Shown in pieces: positions 8,340-17,666 of a stretch of DNA of 40,781 bases. Source of the stretch: Carboxylicivirga caseinilyticus (GTDB taxonomy: Bacteria; Bacteroidota; Bacteroidia; Bacteroidales; Marinilabiliaceae). The notes under the pieces were generated by a model. The model saw only the letters and a list, made by a program, of their open reading frames with translations, made no database searches and was not told the origin of the DNA. Location of the stretch: assembly GCA_025499705.1 (NCBI GenBank), contig JAFMVE010000050.1:1-40781 (forward strand). Direction: 5' to 3'. A program made the position numbers and the translations under genes. Positions within the stretch are counted from its first letter, which is position 1, and each line of letters opens with the position of its first letter.

Positions 8340-10031
8340 TTATCTAACCGTAAATTCAATACTCTTGCGATACGTTTTCCCTTTCGAGTCAATACCTTCC
8401 ACCATAACAGTGTAATCACCAGTGTCATCGCAGGTATAGAACTCCAATTCATTGTTTCCTACAGACAAATCAACAGTTCCAAAATACAATACATTCCGAT
8501 AGTCAGCCAAACGATTCTTTTTCTTCTCTTTTGTTGAATAATCAGGAGAAACATATGTATAGGATGGATGATAACACTCACGAGCCTGTCTGAATATTCT
8601 GTTATCAAATTCCATCGCGCCCATATTACCATCGCGCGTATAAAAACACAACAAACGGCCAAGTTTTTCCTCTTCCAAATAATAGTCCAGATTCACCAGA
8701 TCAATATGATCCAACTCTTCAGGGTTGATTGCTAAAACACTATTAATATTTTTAACAGGCACACCGTCTACCAATGTCAAAGTTTCGCCATCTCTGGGAT
8801 AATATGTTTTCGGTTCAAATGTTTTAAAATAGTATTCCCCTTTGTGTTTACGCAAACCCACATAAGGAACAATTTCTTTTATAACCTCCTCGATGGTCGG
8901 CAGTTCAATAAATTTATCAATCGACACAAAAATTTCAGCTTCACCATAAAATGGCGGTGGCACATCAATTGTATCCTTGCCACTTCCATCTTCTCGATAA
9001 GCAGAATAAATGGTATTAACCTGCATATTGATAATCGTTTTGTTCAGGTCAGCAACCTTTTCTTTTGAAATCAATAATGGAGCCATTCGCTCATCAGGAT
9101 AATTCTCTGAAAAACCAGGATCGAGGTTTACCTTGTAGTTGATTGCACTTGTATCTAATTTAAGTGGCTGAATAACCATTTCACGTTTACCATACTTATT
9201 AACTACAAATCGAAATCGTCCTGATGTATCTGTTGTCGAAAATTTCATTATTGGTTTATCACCCACAAAACTCAACATCATTTTTTCTCCCACAACGGCA
9301 TCACCTGTTTCTAAATTGGTAATAGTACCCGTAATAAGTTCACCTTCCACTTCTGGCAAAAGGATGTCACCCTTATGACTCTCAATTATTTCAGATTGTT
9401 TACTTTCGGCCTTTTTCGACAGTTCAGGCTGTACCTCATCATATAACAAACAAGACTTTACAACCGATACTGTCAGGTGATTATATTCTGAAAGCTTTGA
9501 TAAATCAAGTGTCACCTTGCTACGATTTCTATAAGCCGCACTGTTAAGCTTTAACATGGGCTGTAAATCAGATTGATTCGATTTGACCAGGCTACTGTCC
9601 TTACTTTGATTATCTGCAATTACTTCTCCTTCCGGTAGTGATTTCCTGGCAAAAGGATTAACCACCGAAATCATTTTATAGGCAAAGGGTTCATTATCCA
9701 GATTTCTCATCCATCTTGTGTAGGCCCGCAGAGCATAGTTTGCTGTTGATATCGTGTCCGGCAATGTAATCAATGATGTTACTTCCCCATCCTCCAATCT
9801 GAGTTTTTGTTGCAAAACGGGTTTAAACTCTTCATTTAATAACTCCAGATAAACTACTTTGGATAAATCGGAGGTTTGTAGATTTTCCTGATTAAGATTC
9901 ACAATATTCACCCACAAATCCTCACCACCAATGTAATAATCCCTATCGGTACGTAATACAATTGTTTCCTGCGATAAGATACTTTGAGACAGAAGTATGG
10001 TAACTAAAATAAAAGTAATTTTTTTCATCAT
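8340..10031 (-). CDS. Exported MG2-like protein with TonB plug-like domain
   Basis: 563 residues. Signal peptide about 1-20 (LLSQSILSQ). An N-terminal macroglobulin MG2-like domain begins at TDRDYYIGGEDLWVNIVN and continues through YLELLNEEF and ANYALRAYTRWMRN. A regulatory beta-sandwich follows (about 233-280, ITGTITNLETGDAVVGEKM, then TTDTSGRFRFVV). Near 410-445 a plug-like stretch reads YYPRDGETLTLVDGVPVKNI then NPEELDHIDLVN, as in the plug of TonB receptors but with no barrel after it. The C-terminus is an Ig-like strand set. Such proteins sit beside DUF4249 and TonB receptor genes in Bacteroidota; the likely place is the periplasmic face of the outer membrane. The gene follows the DUF4249 gene by 14 bases, so they form an operon. 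Exact role unknown. Confidence 0.75.
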   Translation of the reverse strand: MMKKITFILVTILLSQSILSQETIVLRTDRDYYIGGEDLWVNIVNLNQENLQTSDLSKVVYLELLNEEFKPVLQQKLRLEDGEVTSLITLPDTISTANYALRAYTRWMRNLDNEPFAYKMISVVNPFARKSLPEGEVIADNQSKDSSLVKSNQSDLQPMLKLNSAAYRNRSKVTLDLSKLSEYNHLTVSVVKSCLLYDEVQPELSKKAESKQSEIIESHKGDILLPEVEGELITGTITNLETGDAVVGEKMMLSFVGDKPIMKFSTTDTSGRFRFVVNKYGKREMVIQPLKLDTSAINYKVNLDPGFSENYPDERMAPLLISKEKVADLNKTIINMQVNTIYSAYREDGSGKDTIDVPPPFYGEAEIFVSIDKFIELPTIEEVIKEIVPYVGLRKHKGEYYFKTFEPKTYYPRDGETLTLVDGVPVKNINSVLAINPEELDHIDLVNLDYYLEEEKLGRLLCFYTRDGNMGAMEFDNRIFRQARECYHPSYTYVSPDYSTKEKKKNRLADYRNVLYFGTVDLSVGNNELEFYTCDDTGDYTVMVEGIDSKGKTYRKSIEFTVR

Positions 10032-10045
10032 TAATTCAGATTAGG

Positions 10046-11248
10046 TTATTCTTCTTCCCAGAAATTCGGTGGATTGATCGCTCCCCTCACTGTGCAATCC
10101 GAACATATTTGACTCGATAACAGCATAGCAACAACAGAAAATCCCATCTCATCATAAATAGGATCATAAAAATTCCAGTTGCCATTTACCACTTTACCAA
10201 CATAAACTTCATAAATTGTATTGTAAGTAATTCCATCAACCGTTGCCGTGTCGAGCGAACAATTATCATATATACTATACATTGGCACATCAAAATCCTT
10301 TATATCATCGGTATTAATGTACAAACGTTTTGACACAACTGATCCGGTTTGAAAATATCCTAATACAGGCTCACTTTCATCATTTAAATTTTGAATATTA
10401 CCTACCAAAGAAAAGGGTTGCTTGGCAAAAACATCACCAACAGCCTCTGTTGATTCAGATAACTTCCTCCAGTATTCATATTCTTCTCTTGAGATAGATA
10501 GTTGTTTTACATTAATCGAATATCTTATTGTCAAGCGGTCGTTTAATCCGGTAGTAATAAAATTGATTTCTCTGCTGTTAATATTACCTCCAACCTGATC
10601 TCCGAAGGAATAAACATTGATATTATTGGATGAGTTATGTTTCCAACAATAATAATTCTCAATAGGTAATTCAACTAATTCTTCATCTTCATCAAATGCA
10701 TATCTTTCAGGGAATGGTGTTTTAAATTTCCAGTCTTCCTCGTATTTCCATCTGACGTATGCACTTTCACTGGCAGATCCATCAACGTAAATGCTAATTC
10801 CTACATTCTCATACTCATCATTCTCGTCCCATTCGGTATTCTTACTAAAATAGACCTTGTCAATTTCGGTTTTTGCCAGAATCTCGCATTCATCCGATTG
10901 ATAGGTATTCCCATCAGAAGTCTGGATGTGTAACGTAAACTTATCACCTTGTTTCACAATCAACTCTGTACTATCCGACTTATAAGTTCCAGGACTGAAT
11001 TCTGCAAAATAATATTGCTGACCGGTTGCATTGGTCACATATACCGATGCTCCTGATTCATATGGAGATTCTTCTTCGATATTGGTTGTAGAGCGACGAA
11101 GTAAAACTGTATGAGCCACATTTTCATCGGTAATTAAAGCATCTACTACCAATAAATTATCATAGCCATCAATATTCAGACTATATGGTTCAATACAGGA
11201 ATAGGCAATTAGAATGAGAACAAAACCAGAAATGATTTTCCGAAGCAT
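10046..11248 (-). CDS. DUF4249 domain lipoprotein
   Basis: 400 residues with a lipoprotein signal peptide ending LIAYSC (C18), so probably anchored in the outer membrane. The body starts NIDGYDNLLVVDALITDENV, VLLRRSTT, then ASVYVTNATGQQY and FSPGTYKSD, the opening of the DUF4249 family, and ends with an ICSDC pair and the tail NPPNFWEEE. DUF4249 proteins are encoded next to TonB receptors of the regulatory-domain type and are thought to act as surface partners of them; direct biochemical data are lacking. Here the receptor is transcribed divergently from 11431/12148 instead of directly upstream, which is an unusual layout. The MG2-like gene follows by 14 bases. Confidence 0.85.
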   Translation of the reverse strand: MLRKIISGFVLILIAYSCIEPYSLNIDGYDNLLVVDALITDENVAHTVLLRRSTTNIEEESPYESGASVYVTNATGQQYYFAEFSPGTYKSDSTELIVKQGDKFTLHIQTSDGNTYQSDECEILAKTEIDKVYFSKNTEWDENDEYENVGISIYVDGSASESAYVRWKYEEDWKFKTPFPERYAFDEDEELVELPIENYYCWKHNSSNNINVYSFGDQVGGNINSREINFITTGLNDRLTIRYSINVKQLSISREEYEYWRKLSESTEAVGDVFAKQPFSLVGNIQNLNDESEPVLGYFQTGSVVSKRLYINTDDIKDFDVPMYSIYDNCSLDTATVDGITYNTIYEVYVGKVVNGNWNFYDPIYDEMGFSVVAMLLSSQICSDCTVRGAINPPNFWEEE

Positions 11249-11365
11249 GATAGATTATTAGGTTAAAGTTGAGTTGGTGTATTCAATATCACTTCAAATC
11301 TGACAAAAAAAATTGGATTAACATAGCAATGCATTTAAAAATGTAATATTTAACACATCATACCC

Positions 11366-11394
11366 TTGTAAACCGATCAGTTTTTTTAAATTTG
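11366..11394 (+). promoter_or_regulatory. Bacteroidota-type promoter of the receptor operon
   Basis: TTG at 11366-11368 and TAAATTTG at 11387-11394 match the -33 (TTTG) and -7 (TAnnTTTG) consensus with an 18-base spacer. Transcription would start near 11401, giving a roughly 30-base leader before the ATG at 11431. It lies in the 182-base gap shared with the divergent DUF4249 gene. Confidence 0.6.
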
Positions 11395-11430
11395 TCTCCC
11401 TAACACACTCTAACCTATTCTCCAACACCT

Positions 11431-12135
11431 ATGTTAAAAAATATCTTTTTCTGGTTCATCATAACAAGCTCAATTTCTCTGCAAAGCCAGAATAAACGTG
11501 TGATTATCAATCAAACCGACTCAATCAGAAATTTTTACTATTCTGAATCTTACAATCCTGATGATTATCTGAACGGCAAAGAATACAAAGCCTATTATAA
11601 TCCAACAACCACTTCGCCCCTGTTGGAAAAAACTTTAGGTGAAGGAACTATTTTTAATAAAGGAGTTGCATACAACAAATTAACGATAGCTTACGACAGA
11701 AACCTGGATGAATTAATTGTAATGCCAGGAAAATATGTTTCAGATAATGTTTATGTAAAAATAAATAAATCTGAAGTTGACTCGTTTTATGTAAATTTTG
11801 AAAAGAGCCAGTATCTTTTTATTAATCGAAAATCGGATACTGTTTTACCAAAAGGTTTTTACGAGATTCCTTATAAAGGTAGGCACGAATTGCATGTAAA
11901 ATATACAACCAGCAACTTGTATCATGATGGTATTTTGACCTATTATCCAAAAATAGAAAGATACCTGATCGAAGAAGAAAATTGCTTCCTTATAAAAAAG
12001 AAAAAGGACTTATTAAATGTCTTTTCTGAAAACAAAAAAGAAGTTCGAAAAAAAACTCGATCCTATCACACTCCCTTTAAAAATCTAACCAATTTTCAGT
12101 TTACACAAATTCTCAAATTTGCTGAATCGCTTTAA
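11431..12135 (+). CDS. Exported protein of unknown function, receptor-linked
   Basis: 234 residues with a signal peptide (about 1-20, ISLQSQ). No family recognised. The body is beta-rich with YNPDDYLNGKEYKAYYNP, TLGEGTIFNKGVAYNKLTIA, YDRNLDELIVM and later LPKGFYEIPYKGRHELHVKY, followed by a basic C-terminus with KKKKD and KKEVRKKTR. This pattern of short strands around a GxIxxKGVxYxxLxIxYD core is one I associate with small exported proteins encoded just before regulatory-domain TonB receptors. The receptor starts 13 bases after its stop, so the two are co-transcribed, and a good promoter lies upstream. A periplasmic accessory of the receptor is likely (inference). Confidence 0.6.
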   Translation: MLKNIFFWFIITSSISLQSQNKRVIINQTDSIRNFYYSESYNPDDYLNGKEYKAYYNPTTTSPLLEKTLGEGTIFNKGVAYNKLTIAYDRNLDELIVMPGKYVSDNVYVKINKSEVDSFYVNFEKSQYLFINRKSDTVLPKGFYEIPYKGRHELHVKYTTSNLYHDGILTYYPKIERYLIEEENCFLIKKKKDLLNVFSENKKEVRKKTRSYHTPFKNLTNFQFTQILKFAESL

Positions 12136-12147
12136 CCTGACCAATCA

Positions 12148-14925
12148 ATGAAAAAAGCTTTAATACTGGTATATTTCACTATACTCGCACTTTCGGGATT
12201 CAGTCAATCAACAGAGATTGTAACCGATTCAATTTCGTTTGATCAATCCATCGAATATCTTGAAAAGAACTCAGGCTATCACTTTTTTTACAGCCCAGAG
12301 TGGAGTAAGGATATATATTTTAAGGACTTCCCCAAAAATATTGCGCCAGAAAGTGCCATTAGGTGGATTGCACAAAAAGTTGCACTTAACTATTCCATAA
12401 TCGACGAAATAAATGTTGTTTTTCTGAAAGACTATTCACTAAAAACAAACTATGCTGCAACCTATCTGAAATACCTCGATCAGAAGGAGGCCTTTGTACG
12501 AGATACCATCCAATATGAAGCTCCGAAAAAGCAAATTGATGAGGAAGTTGAAATAAGCAAAGAATATCAATTATTTACGATTGGTAGTCCTTCGAAAAAC
12601 ACCTATACAAAAACTGCCACTCTTAGTGGTAAAGTTTCAGATATTGAAAATGGTGAAGCTTTGGTTGGAACAGTAGTATACATTGAGGATCTGAAGAACG
12701 GAACTGTCTCTAACATGTACGGTCATTATTCTTTTACCATACCTAAAGGAAGGTACAAGGTTGAGTTTCGTTCTGTAGGGATGAAAACCACTTACCGAAA
12801 TATTGTAATTTATTCTGATGGCAACCTTGACGTCGAGATGAGACAGGAAACAACGGCTCTTAAAGAGGTAACAATCACTGCCAAAAGTGAAGATCCGGTT
12901 CGTAACCTTCGAATGGGTATGGAAAAAATATCCATGAAAACGCTCAAACAATTACCATTAGGTATGGGTGAACCTGATATCATTAAAAGTACCTTGTTAC
13001 TTCCAGGTGTTCAGAGTGTAGGGGAGGCATCCAGCGGTTTTAATGTTCGCGGTGGAAGTACAGATCAAAACCTGATTCTATTAAATGAAGCACCTATTGT
13101 AAATACCTCCCATTTCTTTGGATTTTTCTCGGGTTTCAACTCCGACCTGGTTAAGGATATCACACTTTATAAAAGTGGAATACCTGCCAAATATGGTGGC
13201 AGAGTATCATCTGTGATGGATTTGACTCTAAAAGACGGCAATCGCAAGCATTTTAAAACATATGGAGGTATCAGCCCGGTATCCGGACGATTGATAGCGG
13301 AAGGACCTCTGAAAAAGGATAAAGGTTCATTTATTATTGGAGCCAGAACCACTTATTCTGATTGGGTTTTAAACTTGCTTGACGATGCTAAGCTGAGTAA
13401 GAGCAAGGCCAAATTTCATGATCTTCAGGGTAATTTCTCTTACGACATTGATGATAAAAACAGCATTTATCTATCAGGTTATTACAGCTTCGATAATTTC
13501 GATTATTACACCGAAGATGCCTTTGAGTATTCAACCATGGCATCCACCCTTAAGTGGAAACATATTTTTAGTCCGAAGTTATTCTCAACCACTTCGGCTA
13601 TGGTTAGCAATTACGAATATAATATTGAATCAAGAACTGATTCAACTCAACTTAATTCGGTGAAGTACAACCTGAATCAATATGGTTTTAAATCAGATTT
13701 CTCTTACCGCTCAAGTCAGAATCATAAAATTGATTTTGGATTAAACTCAATTTTTTATCAGCTATCTCCGGGAACGCGCACTCCAATTGGTGATGAGTCA
13801 TTGATATCTGCTAAAACCATTGAAGACGAACGGGCATTGGAGGCTGCACTGTACATTAGTGACGAATTTGATGTAACCCATTTCATGTCTATTTCAGCCG
13901 GATTACGCTGGTCGTTTTACACCAATTTTGGTCCGAAAACAGAATATAATTACCAAAACGGTTTACCAAGAACGGAAGAGTCCATTGTTGACACAACACA
14001 TCATTCATCCGGACCAATTAATTTTTATTCTGGTCCTGAATTTCGCTTTTCATCCAACATCCGCTTGAGTAATACAAGCTCCATGAAAATCGGTTATAAC
14101 CGAATGTATCAATACATTCAGATGATTTCAAATACTGCAGCAATGTCACCTACCGATATCTGGAAACTAAGCGATCGTTATCTGAAACCACAACGTGGTG
14201 ATCAATTCTCTATTGGATATTACAAAAAGCTCCGAAACAACACCATAGAGGCTTCTGTTGAAACATATTACAAATACCTGAAAAACATTATTGATTACAA
14301 GGGTGGAGCTCAGCTTACCATGAATGAACATCTGGAAACGGATGTTTTAAACGGCATAGGAAAAGCTTATGGAGTTGAAGTAATGCTGCAAAAGAAGACT
14401 GGCAAACTAACCGGTTGGATTAACTATACCTATTCGAGAGTACAGCATAAGATTGATGGAAATTATCAGGAAGAAAAAGTGAATAACGGTGACTACTTCT
14501 CTGCTAATTACGACAAACCACACGATTTTAAGTTTGTAACCAACTACAAGCTGAGCAGGCGTCTTAATGTTTCAAGTAATTTCTTTTACAGTACAGGCAG
14601 ACCATTTACAGCTCCGGTTGCCTATTACGATTTAGGTGGATCTCAACGTATTTATTATTCCGATCGTAATTCATTTAGAATGCCCGATTATATCCGGCTT
14701 GATTTAGCGGCTACGATAAACGGAAACCTGGTAGCTAAAAAGTTAAATCATAGCTCCTGGACTTTTGCAGTTTATAATGTTTTGGGGAGAAAAAATGCAT
14801 ATAATGTATTTTTCCGAACAGAAGGAGATCAGGTAAAAGGTTATAAGATGTCAATTTTTGGTCAACCTATTTTTACTGTCACTTATAACTTTAAGTTATT
14901 TGGTAATGCCAAAGATGATTTTTAA
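12148..14925 (+). CDS. TonB-dependent receptor with STN-like and regulatory domains
   Basis: 925 residues. Signal peptide about 1-20 (ALSGFSQ). Residues about 30-95 (FDQSIEYLEKNSGYHFFYSP through SIIDEINVVFLKD) look like an STN/secretin-type domain. About 155-235 is a carboxypeptidase-like regulatory domain (LSGKVSDIENGEALVGTVVY, then YGHYSFTIPKGRYKVEFRSV). The plug follows (about 255-375) with LPGVQSVGEASSGFNVRGGS, LLNEAPIVNTSHFFGFFSGF and KSGIPAKYGGRVSSVMDL. The beta-barrel runs to the end, TVTYNFKLFGNAKDDF. This is the receptor type usually paired with DUF4249 lipoproteins; one is encoded divergently at 10046-11248. The STN domain suggests contact with a FecR-like anti-sigma factor, but no fecR or ECF sigma gene is in the window. 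Substrate unknown. Confidence 0.92.
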   Translation: MKKALILVYFTILALSGFSQSTEIVTDSISFDQSIEYLEKNSGYHFFYSPEWSKDIYFKDFPKNIAPESAIRWIAQKVALNYSIIDEINVVFLKDYSLKTNYAATYLKYLDQKEAFVRDTIQYEAPKKQIDEEVEISKEYQLFTIGSPSKNTYTKTATLSGKVSDIENGEALVGTVVYIEDLKNGTVSNMYGHYSFTIPKGRYKVEFRSVGMKTTYRNIVIYSDGNLDVEMRQETTALKEVTITAKSEDPVRNLRMGMEKISMKTLKQLPLGMGEPDIIKSTLLLPGVQSVGEASSGFNVRGGSTDQNLILLNEAPIVNTSHFFGFFSGFNSDLVKDITLYKSGIPAKYGGRVSSVMDLTLKDGNRKHFKTYGGISPVSGRLIAEGPLKKDKGSFIIGARTTYSDWVLNLLDDAKLSKSKAKFHDLQGNFSYDIDDKNSIYLSGYYSFDNFDYYTEDAFEYSTMASTLKWKHIFSPKLFSTTSAMVSNYEYNIESRTDSTQLNSVKYNLNQYGFKSDFSYRSSQNHKIDFGLNSIFYQLSPGTRTPIGDESLISAKTIEDERALEAALYISDEFDVTHFMSISAGLRWSFYTNFGPKTEYNYQNGLPRTEESIVDTTHHSSGPINFYSGPEFRFSSNIRLSNTSSMKIGYNRMYQYIQMISNTAAMSPTDIWKLSDRYLKPQRGDQFSIGYYKKLRNNTIEASVETYYKYLKNIIDYKGGAQLTMNEHLETDVLNGIGKAYGVEVMLQKKTGKLTGWINYTYSRVQHKIDGNYQEEKVNNGDYFSANYDKPHDFKFVTNYKLSRRLNVSSNFFYSTGRPFTAPVAYYDLGGSQRIYYSDRNSFRMPDYIRLDLAATINGNLVAKKLNHSSWTFAVYNVLGRKNAYNVFFRTEGDQVKGYKMSIFGQPIFTVTYNFKLFGNAKDDF

Positions 14926-14982
14926 CGGCTAAAGCAAACAATGGGGAAGTATTATTGTTAAAAAGCAAACTATTTCCCCGGC

Positions 14983-15357
14983 TTGAAGAAAATCCTGATC
15001 ATATTGCTATCTGTTGCCAGCCTTGTAGCCTCGTTACACTACAGTGTTACACTGCTGATATTTAAAATAAATCAGGATTATATTACTCAAAACCTATGCG
15101 TTCAAAAAGATGTTGAGAACAACACCTGTCAGGGCTGTTGTCATCTGAAAAAACAATTGCAAACTCAGGAAGAGCAAAAATCAGCTTTACCTGAAAATTC
15201 AGATCGCAAATTAGTAGTTGATTTCTTTATTATTAAAAAAACATCATTATTGCCTGATAATTCAATACAAAAAGTGAATTATAAACCCTATTGTTTTGCT
15301 CCGGTTTCACTTTACGAAGCAAGTATCTTTCACCCTCCTAAAGAATTGCATCTGTAA
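14983..15357 (+). CDS. Small cysteine-containing membrane-anchored or exported protein
   Basis: 124 residues. A hydrophobic N-terminus (MKKILIILLSVASLVASLHY) precedes FKINQDYITQNLCVQKDVEN and CQGCCHLKKQL. I recall a family of small Bacteroidota proteins with INQDYI, LCxxKD and CxGxCxLKKQL encoded near TonB receptors; its function is unknown to me and metal handling is only a guess. The start is TTG at 14983: the frame has a stop at 14959-14961 and no ATG before the hydrophobic segment. The gene sits 57 bases after one receptor and 68 before the OprC-like receptor, suggesting an operon with the latter. The Cys residues next to a copper-site receptor are suggestive. Confidence 0.65.
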   Translation: MKKILIILLSVASLVASLHYSVTLLIFKINQDYITQNLCVQKDVENNTCQGCCHLKKQLQTQEEQKSALPENSDRKLVVDFFIIKKTSLLPDNSIQKVNYKPYCFAPVSLYEASIFHPPKELHL

Positions 15358-15377
15358 CCAAGTACATTCTTTTTTCA

Positions 15378-15393
15378 ATACACTCAAGTGTAT
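15378..15393 (+). promoter_or_regulatory. Palindrome upstream of the OprC-like receptor
   Basis: ATACACT-CA-AGTGTAT is a perfect 7-bp dyad with a 2-base centre, 32 bases before the receptor ATG. It could be an operator for a metal-responsive regulator. It is not a cop box (TACAnnTGTA), since here TACA and TGTA are six bases apart. Confidence 0.35.
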
Positions 15394-15425
15394 CCAATAG
15401 TATTTCAACAACTAATCATTCAAAT

Positions 15426-17663
15426 ATGAATAGAATTATTCAATGGTTGTTGCTGGCTTTTATTTGGCCTGCACTATCATTTGCACAAACTATTTCCCTG
15501 ATTGATCAGCAACATCATACACCCATTGCTAATGCCTCGTATAAATATGGCAACATACATGGCACATCAGATAGCGATGGTAAAATAACAGTAGACATAG
15601 ATGATCAATCAACATTATACCTGTCGCATGTTAACTATGGTCAATTGGTAATAACATCAGATCAATTAATATCCATCCTTAAGGATGGCAAAATAATCTG
15701 GAAAAAACAGATCTTCGAACTTCAGCCTATCAGTGTTATTGCTTTGCATCACTCAATGGATGATTCTTTAATCATTGTATGTGACGATCAGAACCGGTTG
15801 GCACATGATGTTTCTTCTGTGTTGGCTCAATTACCAGAAATAGCATTAATTAAAAAAAGTGGAAGTTACGGATTTGATCCGGTCCTTAGGGGATTTAAAT
15901 ACGATCAGCTTAATATTGTTTTAGATGGAGCGCAAAGTGCCAATGCAGCCTGTCCCAATCGGATGGATCCTCCAAGCAGTCAGATACCAGTTAACATGTT
16001 ATCTCAGATTAATATTCTTAAAGGACCTTACTCACTCAGGTACGGAACCGGAATTGGTGGAACTATCAATTTTAAGACAGAACCAAGCCAATTTGATTCT
16101 ACCCAACTCATTTCAGGGCGGATATCCGGCGGTTATGAAACCAACGGAAACATTAGCCGAAGTGAAGGTTTGGTTAAGATTAGTCAGAAGTCATTTGACC
16201 TCAAATTCTACGGCTCTGTTTCAAATGGTAATAATTATAAAGATGGTGATAACAATGAGGTTCCGTCCTCGTTCTACAGAAACAACTTTGGAACTATTGC
16301 AGGTTTTAAATTATCAGATAATCAATCTTTAAAACTCAGCGTCAGTCATAACTATGCAAAAGATGTTGATTTTCCTGCTTTAGCAATGGATCTGCGGAAA
16401 GACGACACGTGGCTTGGAAGTCTTAACCACACTATTAAGTTTCGAAAGAAACTGGTAGAATGGAATACCAACATTTATTCAACCTATGTTAATCACCTGA
16501 TGGATAATTACGATAAGGTTATTACACCTCGCATGGCCGATGCTGTTACAGATGCTAAAACCTATAACTTTGGTGGAAGAACAGAAGGGAAATGGCAATT
16601 AGGCGTTAACCAACTATATGTGGGTGCCGATTACAGAGGAGATAAAGCAGAAGGCCAGAGGAGCAGAACATTTTTAATGGGACCCAATACAGGCAACACT
16701 ATTTATGATAATGTTTGGCAGGACGCTTCAATTGACCAAACTGGAATTTTTGCTGAGTTCAGACATAATCTTAGTAACTGGCAATTGGTTTATGCAGGTC
16801 GATTGTCATTAAATCAGGCTAAATCCGGCAATCCCGATGCATATTTCGAGACGCTGTATGAAGACATAGAATCATCTGACCTGAATAAGTCTTTAAGTAT
16901 CGGTCTGAGCAAACAATTGCTCTCAAAGGTAAAAGCTGAGTTATGGCTCGGCCGTGCCGAGAGAAGCGGTAGTTTAACGGAACGATACATCAATTTTCTG
17001 CCCGTAGGTGTTGATCCATACGAGATGTTGGGTAATCCTCTCCTCTCTTCAGAAAAAAATAACCAAATGGATGTAATACTCAATTACCATTCAAAGGCAA
17101 CCAGATTTCAGGTTTCAGGATTTGTTTCCTTGGTTAATGATTTTATTTCATCTGAAATCAGAGCTGATCTGAATCCGAAAATGGCAACTGCACCGGGTGT
17201 GAGGCAATACATCAATATTGATGCAGCATTATTAAAAGGCTTTGAGCTGATATGGACACAGAAGATTGCTTCTAACATCAATCATCGCTTAAGCATGGCA
17301 TATACACATGGTACAAATAACGATACTGATGAGGCTTTACCAGAAATCCCACCAATGGATTTTCGCTATTCACTGCAGGGATTATTTCTGAATAAAAAAT
17401 TGCAGCCCGAAATACAATTTCGTCATGTTTGGAACCAAAGTAGAATTGCAACAAGCTATGGTGAAACAGAAACTCCTGCTTTTAAACTGGTTAATTTATC
17501 GATTGATTACACCATAAATAATCATTTTGAGGTAAATGCAAGTGTCAATAACTTACTTGATGAAACCTATTACGAGCATCTGACTCGTTCTGTCAGTACT
17601 GGAACATCGGCAATAAATGCTCCCGGACGAAACATGATATTCACGTTGGTTGCCCGGTGGTAG
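15426..17663 (+). CDS. TonB-dependent receptor with OprC-type copper-site motif
   Basis: 745 residues. Signal peptide about 1-20 (WPALSFAQ), a short regulatory beta-sandwich (22-100), then the plug (about 120-220) with LRGFKYDQLNIVLDGAQ, ACPNRMDPPSSQ and ILKGPYSLRYGTGIGGTINF, and a barrel ending NMIFTLVARW. Seen directly: C176-P-N-R-M180 in the plug and H357-L-M359 in a barrel loop, 181 residues apart. In Pseudomonas OprC the bound copper is held by a CxxxM plus HxM set (C143, M147, H323, M325) with almost the same spacing, and DFPALAMDLRKDDTWLG is also typical of the OprC/NosA group. Uptake of copper ions across the outer membrane is therefore likely. The neighbour at 14983 is cysteine-rich. 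No CopA or NosZ genes are in the window. Confidence 0.9.
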   Translation: MNRIIQWLLLAFIWPALSFAQTISLIDQQHHTPIANASYKYGNIHGTSDSDGKITVDIDDQSTLYLSHVNYGQLVITSDQLISILKDGKIIWKKQIFELQPISVIALHHSMDDSLIIVCDDQNRLAHDVSSVLAQLPEIALIKKSGSYGFDPVLRGFKYDQLNIVLDGAQSANAACPNRMDPPSSQIPVNMLSQINILKGPYSLRYGTGIGGTINFKTEPSQFDSTQLISGRISGGYETNGNISRSEGLVKISQKSFDLKFYGSVSNGNNYKDGDNNEVPSSFYRNNFGTIAGFKLSDNQSLKLSVSHNYAKDVDFPALAMDLRKDDTWLGSLNHTIKFRKKLVEWNTNIYSTYVNHLMDNYDKVITPRMADAVTDAKTYNFGGRTEGKWQLGVNQLYVGADYRGDKAEGQRSRTFLMGPNTGNTIYDNVWQDASIDQTGIFAEFRHNLSNWQLVYAGRLSLNQAKSGNPDAYFETLYEDIESSDLNKSLSIGLSKQLLSKVKAELWLGRAERSGSLTERYINFLPVGVDPYEMLGNPLLSSEKNNQMDVILNYHSKATRFQVSGFVSLVNDFISSEIRADLNPKMATAPGVRQYINIDAALLKGFELIWTQKIASNINHRLSMAYTHGTNNDTDEALPEIPPMDFRYSLQGLFLNKKLQPEIQFRHVWNQSRIATSYGETETPAFKLVNLSIDYTINNHFEVNASVNNLLDETYYEHLTRSVSTGTSAINAPGRNMIFTLVARW

Positions 17664-17666
17664 GAT

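Noticed and set aside
12637-12951. Minus-strand open frame inside the large TonB receptor gene
   Set aside because: It runs opposite to a strongly supported receptor domain and shows no recognisable protein pattern.
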